Origin: Poseidonibacter ostreae
Lineage (GTDB): Bacteria; Campylobacterota; Campylobacteria; Campylobacterales; Arcobacteraceae
Direction of reading: 5' to 3'
DNA length: 19,634 bases
Assembly (NCBI RefSeq): GCF_009208055.1
Contig: NZ_WFKI01000045.1
Coordinates: forward strand, 1-19,634
The notes beneath the pieces are model-generated. The model was not told the origin of the DNA. It did not search any database and saw nothing but the letters and a program-made list of their open reading frames with translations. The translations under genes and the position numbers were made by a program. Of the stretch, positions 1 through 7,075 are shown piece after piece. Each line of letters opens with the position of its first letter. Position 1 is the first letter of the stretch.

Positions 1-241
1 ATGTATCTTGAGCCATAAGTGAAGAAACTAGGTTTGGTTTTAAGATATCTCTTTGTATCTCTGAATATACATTATCACTACTTAAGGGTAAAGATTTATA
101 TTTAAGTTCATTTTTTGCAAGATCTGTAGCAATTTTGTAAGAGAAAAAAGAGGTAGTGAAAAATCCTATAAAAAGTAGCAATGTGATGATTATTAATATT
201 TTATATTGATAAAAAAAGTTATTGAATTGGATTTTTTTCAT
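1..241 (-). CDS. Membrane sensor/signalling protein, N-terminal 80 residues (partial)
   Basis: Only the N-terminus lies in the window; the gene continues beyond position 1. The ATG at 241 follows AGGAAATGA, a good ribosome site, and 80 codons are open. The start of the protein has a short basic stretch, then a strongly hydrophobic membrane segment at about residues 14-34 (KILIIITLLLFIGFF). A charged extracytoplasmic stretch follows, containing SLPLSSDNVYSEIQRD and then SSLMAQDT. I recall this pattern from the sensor region of membrane-bound GGDEF (diguanylate cyclase) and histidine kinase proteins of Campylobacterota and gamma-proteobacteria. The output domain is outside the window, so cyclase versus kinase cannot be decided. 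The other in-frame-looking ATG at 245 hits a stop after a few codons. Confidence 0.6.
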   Translation of the reverse strand, partial: MKKIQFNNFFYQYKILIIITLLLFIGFFTTSFFSYKIATDLAKNELKYKSLPLSSDNVYSEIQRDILKPNLVSSLMAQDT

Positions 242-275
242 TCATTTCCTATGATAAATAATTTAGTTATGTATA

Positions 276-302
276 TAATACCTAAATCTTAATGAGGTAT
301 TA
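276..302 (-). terminator. Dyad after the ada-like gene, possible terminator
   Basis: TAATACCT (276-283) and AGGTATTA (295-302) are perfect inverted repeats with an 11-base loop, 17 bases past the stop of the AraC/methyltransferase gene and upstream of the partial sensor gene. There is no clean T-tract, so it may instead be a protein-binding site for the sensor gene promoter. Confidence 0.4.
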
Positions 303-318
303 CTTCAAGGTAAACTTT

Positions 319-1158
319 CTAATTCTTGTTTTTAATCGCCTCGTATGCTATTAATATTTTCTTTCGTTCAATTCCCCAACGGTAACCACTCATGGCACCT
401 GATTTTGCTAAAACTCTATGACATGGTACTAAGTATCCTATATGATTTGAACCAATTGCAGATGCTACTGCTCGTACGGCTTTTGGTTTATTAATACTAT
501 TTGCAATATCTTGATAAGTTGTAATTGTTCCATTTGGTATGTTTAATAAAGCTTTCCAAATATTTATCTGAAAGTTTGTACCTTTAACATATAAATCAAA
601 TTTCTTCTTTTCTATAAAAATATTATCTAAGAAATCTTGGGCTTTTTTATCATCTTCAATAAAAGTAGCCTTTTCCCAAATCTCTTTAAATCTTTTAAAA
701 ACTGCTTCTTTATTATTATCAACAAATCCCAAATATGAAACACCTCTTTTTGTAAAAGCTATTAAAGCCTCACCAAAAGGAGTAAATCCATATCCATAAG
801 TAATCTCTACATTTTTACCAGATTCTTTATACTCTTTTGGAGTAACTCCAATAATATTTACAAATAAATCATGTAATCTACTAGAGCTTGATAGTCCTAA
901 ATCTAGTGAACTATCAAGTATACTTTTGGATTCTTTTAAGTGCTCTTTTGCATAGTTTAGAGTAACTGATTGTAAAAATTGAATTGGAGTAACACCAACA
1001 TACTCTTTAAAAACTCTAATTAAGTGGAATTTACTCATTCCGATATATTCTGAGATTGTATCTATTGAGGGTTGCTCTTTGAAGTTTTCATCGATGTATT
1101 TTATTACTTTTTCTATTTTTTTATAATTTTCATTTTCAAGTAATAGTTTATCATCCAT
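319..1158 (-). CDS. AraC-type regulator fused to O6-methylguanine-DNA methyltransferase (Ada-like, no Cys-rich N-domain)
   Basis: A 279-residue two-domain protein. Residues about 14-112 form an AraC-type double helix-turn-helix domain (ending GVTPKEYKES). Residues about 120-275 form a methylated-DNA-protein-cysteine methyltransferase, with the suicide-cysteine motif PCHRV at 245-249 (Cys246) and the NKPKAVRAVASAIG helix that reads DNA. It should remove methyl groups from O6-methylguanine, irreversibly, onto Cys246. Unlike E. coli Ada (354 residues) it lacks the N-terminal zinc/phosphotriester domain whose methylated cysteine switches Ada to an activator. How this version would sense damage is unclear. 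The start ATG follows AGGAAGTAAC. A strong promoter with repeated half-sites lies just upstream. The gene is downstream of glyA but probably transcribed separately. Confidence 0.9.
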   Translation of the reverse strand: MDDKLLLENENYKKIEKVIKYIDENFKEQPSIDTISEYIGMSKFHLIRVFKEYVGVTPIQFLQSVTLNYAKEHLKESKSILDSSLDLGLSSSSRLHDLFVNIIGVTPKEYKESGKNVEITYGYGFTPFGEALIAFTKRGVSYLGFVDNNKEAVFKRFKEIWEKATFIEDDKKAQDFLDNIFIEKKKFDLYVKGTNFQINIWKALLNIPNGTITTYQDIANSINKPKAVRAVASAIGSNHIGYLVPCHRVLAKSGAMSGYRWGIERKKILIAYEAIKNKN

Positions 1159-1177
1159 GTTACTTCCTAAGCATTGT

Positions 1178-1199
1178 AAGTTAAGTGCAAGTTTAAGTG
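1178..1199. repeat. Tandem 11-base direct repeat in the ada-like leader
   Basis: AAGTTAAGTG (1178-1187) and AAGTTTAAGTG (1189-1199) follow each other at an 11-base pitch. A third copy, inverted, is CACTTAAACTT at 1211-1221, forming a perfect 11-bp dyad with the second. The three copies surround and follow the -10 box of the promoter at 1202-1233, as an operator would. Confidence 0.6.
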
Positions 1200-1201
1200 A
1201 T

Positions 1202-1233
1202 ATTTTATACCACTTAAACTTTTAGTTTGTTAA
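1202..1233 (-). promoter_or_regulatory. Promoter of the AraC/methyltransferase gene
   Basis: On the minus strand TTAACA (1233-1228) is followed after 18 bases by TATAAAAT (1209-1202), close to the sigma-70 consensus. The predicted start would leave a leader of roughly 35-40 bases before the ATG at 1158. The -10 box sits in the loop of the dyad AAGTTTAAGTG/CACTTAAACTT (1189-1199 and 1211-1221), so a bound protein or a cruciform would cover the promoter. The -35 box lies about 8 bases beyond the glyA stop codon. Confidence 0.6.
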
Positions 1234-1240
1234 GAAAGTA

Positions 1241-2503
1241 TTAGTAAGTAGACTGATTGTAAATAACAAAATCAGAAGCAAGAACTTTTAACTCTTGCTT
1301 GATTGATGCTTGAAGCTCAGTATTTTCAATATCATCTAATACATCACACATCTTATTTGCAATTATTTCAAACTCTTTTTCTTTCATTCCACGTGCTGTT
1401 AATGCAGGAGATCCTACTCTAATTCCAGAAGTTACAAATGGAGATCTAGTTTCACCTGGTACTGTATTTTTATTTACAGTAATTCCAGCATTTCCTAAAG
1501 CTGCATCTGCATCTTTCCCTGAGAATTCTTTATTAAGAAATGATACTAATACTAAGTGATTATCTGTTCCACCAGATACAATATCATATCCTCTTGAAAC
1601 AAGAACTTCACCTAGAACTTTCGCATTTGCTTTTACTTGTTTTGCGTAATCTTTCCATTCTGGGCTTAGGATTTCTTTAAATGCTACTGCTTTACCAGCA
1701 ATTACATGAACAAGTGGTCCACCTTGTAATCCTGGGAAGATTGCAGAGTTTATTTTCTTTGCAATATCTTCATCATTAGCCATAATCATTCCACCTCTTG
1801 GACCTCTTAAAGTCTTATGAGTTGTAGTAGTTACTACATCTGCATAAGGGAAAGGACTCATATGCTCGTCCGCGGCTACTAGTCCAGCAATATGTGCAAT
1901 ATCAGCAAATAAAATAGCACCAACTGCATCAGCGATTTCTCTAAATTTTGAGAAGTCAATTTCTCTTGCGTATGCACTAGCTCCACAAACTATAATCTTT
2001 GGTTGAACAATTTTAGCAATATCCATTACTCTTTCATAGTTAATTCTACCATCTAATTCTACTCCATAGTAAAAAGGAGTATAGTTTTTTCCAGAGAATG
2101 ATGGTTTAGAACCATGAGTTAAGTGTCCACCATGAGATAAATCCATACCAAGAATTTTATCACCAGCTTTTAATAATGCTGCATATACTGCACCATTAGC
2201 TTGAGAACCTGAATGTGGTTGTACATTTGCATAATTACATCCAAAGATTTCACAAGCTCTATCAATTGCTAATTGCTCAACTTTATCAGCTTGCTCACAT
2301 CCACCATAATATCTTTTATAAGGATAACCTTCAGCATACTTATTAGTAAATACAGAACCCATTGCTTGCATTACTGCTGGAGATGTAAAGTTTTCACTTG
2401 CAATCATTTCTAAATGGTCTGTTTGTCTCTCTAACTCATTTTCACATATTTCAAATACTTCTGAATCTGCTTCTTTTAGGTTTGCGTTTGATATATAGTT
2501 CAT
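1241..2503 (-). CDS. glyA: Serine hydroxymethyltransferase
   Basis: Interconverts serine and glycine with tetrahydrofolate, the main source of one-carbon units, in the cytoplasm. The protein is 420 residues, the usual bacterial length. The PLP-lysine motif TTTTHKTLRGPRGG is at 226-239 (Lys230). The N-terminal signature LEMIASENFTS is at 31-41, GGCEQAD at 67-73 and the DIAHIAGL strand at 201-208. All of these are family hallmarks. The start ATG has AAGGAAC upstream, and a good promoter lies at 2545-2573. It is the first gene of its transcript and is divergent from the LysE-family gene. No terminator separates it from the ada-like gene other than the dyad at 1189-1221. Confidence 0.98.
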   Translation of the reverse strand: MNYISNANLKEADSEVFEICENELERQTDHLEMIASENFTSPAVMQAMGSVFTNKYAEGYPYKRYYGGCEQADKVEQLAIDRACEIFGCNYANVQPHSGSQANGAVYAALLKAGDKILGMDLSHGGHLTHGSKPSFSGKNYTPFYYGVELDGRINYERVMDIAKIVQPKIIVCGASAYAREIDFSKFREIADAVGAILFADIAHIAGLVAADEHMSPFPYADVVTTTTHKTLRGPRGGMIMANDEDIAKKINSAIFPGLQGGPLVHVIAGKAVAFKEILSPEWKDYAKQVKANAKVLGEVLVSRGYDIVSGGTDNHLVLVSFLNKEFSGKDADAALGNAGITVNKNTVPGETRSPFVTSGIRVGSPALTARGMKEKEFEIIANKMCDVLDDIENTELQASIKQELKVLASDFVIYNQSTY

Positions 2504-2544
2504 AGATTTTGTTCCTTTTTTAATGATAATTATAAATTGTGTGA

Positions 2545-2573
2545 ATTATAACAAAAATAAAAAACTCAAACAA
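2545..2573 (-). promoter_or_regulatory. Probable glyA promoter
   Basis: On the minus strand TTGTTT (2573-2568), a 17-base T-rich spacer, then TATAAT (2550-2545) preceded by TGT. A leader of about 35 bases follows before the glyA ATG. The T-rich spacer with a strong -10 box is typical of Campylobacterota sigma-70 promoters. Confidence 0.65.
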
Positions 2574-2598
2574 TCCAGATATTGCTAAAATCATTTTA

Positions 2599-2628
2599 TT
2601 GATTAATGTGCTATACTTATTTTATAAA
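2599..2628 (+). promoter_or_regulatory. Candidate promoter of the LysE-family gene
   Basis: TTGATT (2599-2604), an 18-base spacer and TATAAA (2623-2628) point toward the exporter gene, leaving a leader of about 20 bases. A competing -10 box, TATACT, lies at 2612-2617 without a matching -35 box. Confidence 0.4.
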
Positions 2629-2654
2629 TTAAGCATAATATACAAGGTTAAAAA

Positions 2655-3284
2655 ATGATTGAAACTACACAACTATTACTTTTTATAGGAGCATCTTTTC
2701 TTTTATGTTTAGCTCCTGGTCCTGATAATATTTATGTTTTAACTCAAGGAATGACAAAGAGTAAAAAAGCTGCAATTGTAACAACTTTAGGACTTTGTTC
2801 TGGTTTAATAATTCACACAAGTGCGGCTGCTCTTGGTATTTCTGTAATTTTCCAGACATCTGAACTTGCTTTTAATATTGTAAAATATATAGGTGCTGCT
2901 TATTTACTTTATATTGCATATCAAGCTTTTAAATATAGAAATGAACCTTTAGATTTAACAGTTCAAAATTCAAGTAGTGAATTAAAAAAGCTTTTTGTAA
3001 AAGGATTTATTATGAATATTTTAAATCCAAAAGTTTCTATTTTTTTCTTAGCTTTTCTTCCTCAGTTTGTAAATACACAAGCTGGAAGTGTACCAATGCA
3101 GATGATTATCTTAGGAATTATTTTTATGATTATGACTGTTATTGTTTTTTCAAGTATTGGAGTTGCTGCAAATATGCTAAGCTCAAAACTTCTGCAAAAG
3201 CCTAGTATTGTAAAATATATGAATATTTTAACTTCATTTGTATTAGTAGGTTTAGGTTTAAAATTAGCACTATCCCAGCGCTAA
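2655..3284 (+). CDS. LysE/RhtB-family amino acid exporter
   Basis: A 209-residue inner-membrane protein with about six hydrophobic segments and the family signature LAPGPDN at 19-25 in the first helix region, followed by GMTKSKKAA. The family exports amino acids such as lysine, arginine, homoserine or threonine; the substrate cannot be read from the sequence. The start ATG at 2655 is preceded by AAGG seven bases away. The last 15 bases overlap, tail to tail, the end of the arginine-kinase-like gene. A LysE-type exporter sharing its 3' end with an arginine kinase hints at arginine, but this is only inference. Length is normal for the family (about 200-215). Confidence 0.9.
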   Translation: MIETTQLLLFIGASFLLCLAPGPDNIYVLTQGMTKSKKAAIVTTLGLCSGLIIHTSAAALGISVIFQTSELAFNIVKYIGAAYLLYIAYQAFKYRNEPLDLTVQNSSSELKKLFVKGFIMNILNPKVSIFFLAFLPQFVNTQAGSVPMQMIILGIIFMIMTVIVFSSIGVAANMLSSKLLQKPSIVKYMNILTSFVLVGLGLKLALSQR

Positions 3285-4319
3285 TTCTTTTTCAACCTTG
3301 ATTAATTCAACTACACCATCATACATATCTTGTACGCACTGTATTTCAGTAACTCCAAGTCTTCTTTTATTAGAAATATCATAAACACCACCAACACTTT
3401 CTGAGTGTTCTCCATTTATTCCTCTTATTTGTAAATGGTGTTTATTTGTAATCTCTTCAAAGTGTGCATAATTTTGTGCTAAATTTGGAACTTTAATATG
3501 AACACTTGCACGAAGAGCAGTTCCTAGGTTTGTAGGACAAGATGTGATATATCCAAGATGCTTAGAGTATGAAAATTTGATTTTTTCTTCTATTTTAGAA
3601 ATGGCACTTGTTAATCTTTGGAATACCTCTTTAATATCCCCACCTTGTTGCATAGATATTATTCTTAATTGGTCTTCTTCATTAACCCATACTAGAAAAG
3701 TTTTTTCATCATTATGATAAATTCCTCGTCCCTTTGGCCAATTTCTATTTAGACCAGCAGCTTCAAGAAATCTATCTCCTGCTTTAAATAAAAAGTGGTC
3801 TTCAATTAGCTTTTGTGACACTTCTTCATTCATTCCATCTAAAGGATAGTATGTTCCTTTTAAATTGCCATCTAAGCTGTTTAGAGCTTGGGATGCTTGT
3901 TTTTCTACCTCATCTCTTTGATCTTTAGTAATTGCTGGTCCTAAAGGAAGATTTGCAATATTTCTACCTACTCTAATTCTAGTTGAAACAATATATTTAT
4001 TTTCAACATCAGGATTAGGAGCATTTAAATCCTTTGCATTTAAGTTACTTACATGAGAATCACTTTTACAAAAGCCATGATACTCTTCAATAATTGGGTC
4101 AAATAAAGCTGCAAAAGTATCATATGATTCTAAATCTCCTGCATAAACACCTATCCCGCTATCATAGTTTTCAAGACCTGAAGCAATAGCAGCTTCTAAA
4201 GTAAAACCAGAAGAAGTTTTTTTATTCTTTAGTTCCTCATATATCTCTTTTGTTAAATGCTTTGATAATAAAGATTTACAATCACTAGGAAAATTTGGAT
4301 AGGAGTTTGAAATAGCCAT
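3270..4319 (-). CDS. Phosphagen kinase, arginine-kinase-like (ATP:guanido phosphotransferase)
   Basis: A full-length, 349-residue homologue of animal arginine kinase, not the McsB/YacI catalytic-only type. The helical N-domain (about 1-85) carries the substrate-specificity loop DSGIGVY at 53-59, the short form of arginine kinases, followed by LFDPIIEEYHGF at 72-83. The C-terminal catalytic domain has STRIRVGRN (112-120), WVNEEDQLRIISMQ (211-224), TSCPTNLGTALR (259-270) and IRGINGEHSES (298-308). From memory of Limulus arginine kinase, Arg114, Arg116, Arg219, Arg270 and Arg299 match the phosphate-binding arginines, and Glu215, Cys261 and Glu304 match the catalytic residues, all at a constant offset of 10. 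It should reversibly move phosphate between ATP and arginine. One change from the common NEEDH is Gln217. The start is one base after the ABM stop (TAAGATG) with only a weak ribosome site, so translation is probably coupled. The stop is TAG. Confidence 0.93.
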   Translation of the reverse strand: MAISNSYPNFPSDCKSLLSKHLTKEIYEELKNKKTSSGFTLEAAIASGLENYDSGIGVYAGDLESYDTFAALFDPIIEEYHGFCKSDSHVSNLNAKDLNAPNPDVENKYIVSTRIRVGRNIANLPLGPAITKDQRDEVEKQASQALNSLDGNLKGTYYPLDGMNEEVSQKLIEDHFLFKAGDRFLEAAGLNRNWPKGRGIYHNDEKTFLVWVNEEDQLRIISMQQGGDIKEVFQRLTSAISKIEEKIKFSYSKHLGYITSCPTNLGTALRASVHIKVPNLAQNYAHFEEITNKHHLQIRGINGEHSESVGGVYDISNKRRLGVTEIQCVQDMYDGVVELIKVEKELALG

Positions 4320-4320
4320 C

Positions 4321-4647
4321 TTAATTTACTTCATCACTATAAACAGTAACATTAAAATCTTTTACTAAACCATCTTCATCAACACAGTGTTTTTGAAAAA
4401 AGTCTGTAATATATTTTTTATTACAATGAAGTTCAAAAGCCTCTTTTGACTCCCAGATTTCATTAAATACTATAGGAAAAGATTTCCCCATTGCATTTGG
4501 ATGTGATATATGTTTTGTAACAATATATTGTAAGCAACCATCTTCTCTTAGTGTTTTTGGCTCTAAGGATTGAAGTACTTCTAATAACTCTTGCTCTTTA
4601 TTCTCTTTTGCTTCAAATGAAGCTATACAATATATTTTTTTTGACAT
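4321..4647 (-). CDS. Small ABM-domain (antibiotic biosynthesis monooxygenase-like) protein
   Basis: A 108-residue soluble protein that is a single ABM/dimeric alpha-beta barrel domain. It has an opening strand YCIASFEAKENKEQELLEVL (6-25), a middle DGCLQYIVTKH (36-46), then FNEIWESKEAFELHCNK (61-77) and a late strand near DFNVTVY. The pattern WESKEAFELH is the family's most conserved part. Members include quinol monooxygenases such as YgiN, heme-degrading enzymes and many proteins of unknown role; no catalytic residue allows a firm assignment here. Its ATG overlaps the proA stop by one base (TAATG), and its own stop is one base before the kinase start. It is therefore the middle cistron of a coupled proA-ABM-kinase operon. 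Confidence 0.85.
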   Translation of the reverse strand: MSKKIYCIASFEAKENKEQELLEVLQSLEPKTLREDGCLQYIVTKHISHPNAMGKSFPIVFNEIWESKEAFELHCNKKYITDFFQKHCVDEDGLVKDFNVTVYSDEVN

Positions 4648-5879
4648 TATCTTATTTGACCTTTTCCATAAATTTTATATTTAAATGTTGTTAAATCACT
4701 AATTCCCATTGGACCACGTGAGTGAAGCTTATTAGTTGATATTCCAACTTCTGCTCCTAATCCAAATGCTCCACCGTCTGTAAATCTTGTACTTGCATTT
4801 GCATATACACAAGCAGCATCTACATGGTCTAGGAATTTATTTACAACAGTATAATTTTCACTTAAAATTGATTCAGAGTGTCCAGAACCATATATTGCTA
4901 TATGCTCAATCGCTTCATCTACATTTTTAACTACTTTTATATTTAAAATATTAGCTAAGTACTCAGTATTATAATCATCTTCTGTTGCTATTTGAACATC
5001 AATATATTTAGCTGTTTCTTCACAACCTTTTAACACAGTTTCTTCTTCCATAAATGCATCATATAATCCTGGAAGTATATAAGCAGCAATTTCTTCATGT
5101 ATTAAAAGTGTTTCCATTGAGTTACAAACACCTGGTCTTTGACACTTTGCATTTATTGCAATATCAATAATTCTATTATGAGCTGCGTCTTTATCTACAA
5201 AAATATGGCATAAACCTTTATCATGTTTAATTACTGGAACTGATGAGTTTTCACTAACATATCTAATTAATGCTTCTCCACCTCGAGGTACTATTAAATC
5301 AACATATTTATCTTGTTTAATTAAATTTGCAACGCCTTCTCTTGTCGAATCAGGAAGTAATGAGATAGCTTGTTGTGGTAGTTTATTTTTTGCTAATACC
5401 TCTTTTAAAACTTTTGCAATTGCTTTATTTGAGTGTTCAGCTTCTTTTCCACCTTTTAATACACAAACATTTCCACTTTTAAAACAAAGTGCTGCTGTGT
5501 CACTTGTAACATTTGGTCTTGATTCATAAATAATACCAATTACACCAATTGGTACTGATATTTTCTGAATATTTAAACCATCTTCAGTAATCCAACCCTC
5601 AAGAGTTTTTCCAACTGGTTCTTTTTGCTCAGCTATTTGCTTAATTGCAAGAGCCATATCTTCGATTCTTTGTTGTGTTAATAATAATCTATCAAGCAAT
5701 GCACTGCTTAAATTGTTTAATGTTCCCTCACTCATATCTTTATTGTTATGTTCTAAAATAAAATCGCTGTTTGCTATTAAAGCATCTGCCATTTCTCTTA
5801 AAACTCTATTTTTCTTATGAGTATCTAGGTTTGCAATAGTTCGGCTAGTTTTTTTAGCTTCTTCTAAAAATTTCTGCAT
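4647..5879 (-). CDS. proA: Gamma-glutamyl phosphate reductase
   Basis: Reduces gamma-glutamyl phosphate to glutamate semialdehyde with NADPH, the second step of proline synthesis, in the cytoplasm. The protein is 410 residues, standard for the family. The catalytic cysteine is Cys252 in QRPGVCNSMETLL (247-259). Other hallmarks are IYESRPNVTSD (117-127), LKGGKEAEHSN (141-151) and PRGGEALIRYV (198-208), with DGGAFGLGAEVGIST near the end. The start ATG follows AGGAATAAAA. First gene of a three-gene operon with the ABM protein and the phosphagen kinase. The partner kinase gene proB is not in the window; it is often unlinked in this phylum. Confidence 0.97.
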   Translation of the reverse strand: MQKFLEEAKKTSRTIANLDTHKKNRVLREMADALIANSDFILEHNNKDMSEGTLNNLSSALLDRLLLTQQRIEDMALAIKQIAEQKEPVGKTLEGWITEDGLNIQKISVPIGVIGIIYESRPNVTSDTAALCFKSGNVCVLKGGKEAEHSNKAIAKVLKEVLAKNKLPQQAISLLPDSTREGVANLIKQDKYVDLIVPRGGEALIRYVSENSSVPVIKHDKGLCHIFVDKDAAHNRIIDIAINAKCQRPGVCNSMETLLIHEEIAAYILPGLYDAFMEEETVLKGCEETAKYIDVQIATEDDYNTEYLANILNIKVVKNVDEAIEHIAIYGSGHSESILSENYTVVNKFLDHVDAACVYANASTRFTDGGAFGLGAEVGISTNKLHSRGPMGISDLTTFKYKIYGKGQIR

Positions 5880-5911
5880 TTTTTATTCCTATACTTTTTT
5901 TAATTATTATA

Positions 5912-5917
5912 ATTATA
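5912..5917 (-). promoter_or_regulatory. -10 box of the proA operon promoter
   Basis: TATAAT preceded by GC on the minus strand, about 33 bases upstream of the proA ATG, in a T/A-rich context and with no recognisable -35 box. Such promoters are common in Campylobacterota. Confidence 0.45.
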
Positions 5918-5961
5918 GCGAATTTATTTTAAGTGAGAATTGAGAGTTTTTATAGAGAGTG

Positions 5962-5990
5962 AAATATAAAGAGAAAAACTCTTTATATTT
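5962..5990 (-). terminator. Terminator hairpin of the yhdH-like gene
   Basis: AAATATAAAGAG (5962-5973) and CTCTTTATATTT (5979-5990) pair over 12 bp with a five-base loop. The stop codon of the oxidoreductase gene lies inside the stem, and the dyad separates it from the proA operon downstream. Confidence 0.65.
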
Positions 5991-6963
5991 TTACAACATA
6001 TCGTCCTACTGCCTTTCCAGCAAGTAAAAGTTCGTATGCATCTTTAATCTCATCAAGTGAGATTTCATTTGTAATACTATCTAAAGTATCAACTTTCCAT
6101 TTACTAGCAATCTTTTCCCAAGCTGCTTGTTTCTTTTCTAATTTGCACTCAACTGAATCAATACCAATTAATCTAACACCTCTTAAAATAAAAGGGAATA
6201 CATTAGTATTTAATTCATGAGAAGATGTAAGACCACAACAAGTTGCAACTCCATCATATTTTATATATTTTAGTGCATTTGCAAGTATTTCACCACCTAC
6301 AGTATCAACTACACCTGCATATTTTTCACCCATCATAGGCTTTTTTGATTCTTCATTAAACGTATCTCTTAAAATTACTTCTGTTGCACCTATTTTCTTT
6401 AAATAATCTATTTTTTCTTCTTTTCCTGAAATTGCAACTACATCAAATCCAATTTTATTTAATATTGAAACTGCAATTGAACCAACACCACCAGTAGCAC
6501 CTGTTACTAAAATTGCTCCATCTTCAGGCTTTACTCCATTTTGTGTTAATTCATTTATACTTAAAGCGGCAGTTAATCCAGCTGTTCCAAATGTCATTAT
6601 CTCTTTATCTGTAATAGCATCAGGAATTCTTGCAACCCAAGAACTTGGTACTTTTACAAATTCGGCATGTCCTCCATGAGTATTCATACCCATATCATAA
6701 CCAGTTACAAGTACTCGCTCACCTACTTTAAATACATTACAATTAGATTCGGCAACTGTTCCTGCTACATCAATTCCTGTTACATGTGGGAATTTTCTAC
6801 TAACTCCTGGGTTTCCAACTGAACTTAATGCATCTTTATAATTTAATGAAGAGTAAGATACTTTTATTAGTACTTCATTCTCTTCACATTTAGGTACTGA
6901 TATTTCTTGAATATCAGCTGCAAATTCTCTATCGGCTATTTTTTCAACTACAAATGCTTTCAT
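5983..6963 (-). CDS. YhdH/AcuI-family NADPH-dependent quinone oxidoreductase / acryloyl-CoA reductase
   Basis: A 326-residue medium-chain dehydrogenase/reductase without the zinc-binding residues of alcohol dehydrogenases. Marks of the YhdH/YhfP subgroup are the start MKAFVV, SLNYKDALS (39-47), HVTGIDVAGTV (60-70), FGTAGLTAALSI (125-136) and the Rossmann glycine motif GATGGVGS at 155-162. Family members reduce acryloyl-CoA (AcuI) or quinone-like electrophiles with NADPH; which one applies here cannot be told. It is divergent from an HxlR-family regulator 112 bases away, which probably controls it. The ATG is preceded by AAGGAATTAAT. A hairpin at its 3' end closes the transcript. Confidence 0.9.
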   Translation of the reverse strand: MKAFVVEKIADREFAADIQEISVPKCEENEVLIKVSYSSLNYKDALSSVGNPGVSRKFPHVTGIDVAGTVAESNCNVFKVGERVLVTGYDMGMNTHGGHAEFVKVPSSWVARIPDAITDKEIMTFGTAGLTAALSINELTQNGVKPEDGAILVTGATGGVGSIAVSILNKIGFDVVAISGKEEKIDYLKKIGATEVILRDTFNEESKKPMMGEKYAGVVDTVGGEILANALKYIKYDGVATCCGLTSSHELNTNVFPFILRGVRLIGIDSVECKLEKKQAAWEKIASKWKVDTLDSITNEISLDEIKDAYELLLAGKAVGRYVVKI

Positions 6964-7043
6964 ATTAATTCCTTATATATTTACTTATATCAAAACTTTA
7001 GCTAAAATAATAAAAAAGAGCAAGAACTTACTTTTTAGAAAGG

Positions 7044-7072
7044 TACTATCTAAAAAGATACTATGGAGTACT
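7044..7072. promoter_or_regulatory. Repeat cluster upstream of hxlR, probable operator
   Basis: TACTATC (7044-7050) and TACTATG (7059-7065) are direct repeats at a 15-base pitch. TATCT-AAAA-AGATA (7047-7060) is a perfect dyad between them, and AGTACT (7067-7072) is a perfect palindrome. The ribosome site GGAG of the regulator gene (7065-7068) overlaps the last two elements. This fits an autoregulatory site in the divergent yhdH-hxlR region. Confidence 0.5.
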
Positions 7073-7075
7073 GTT

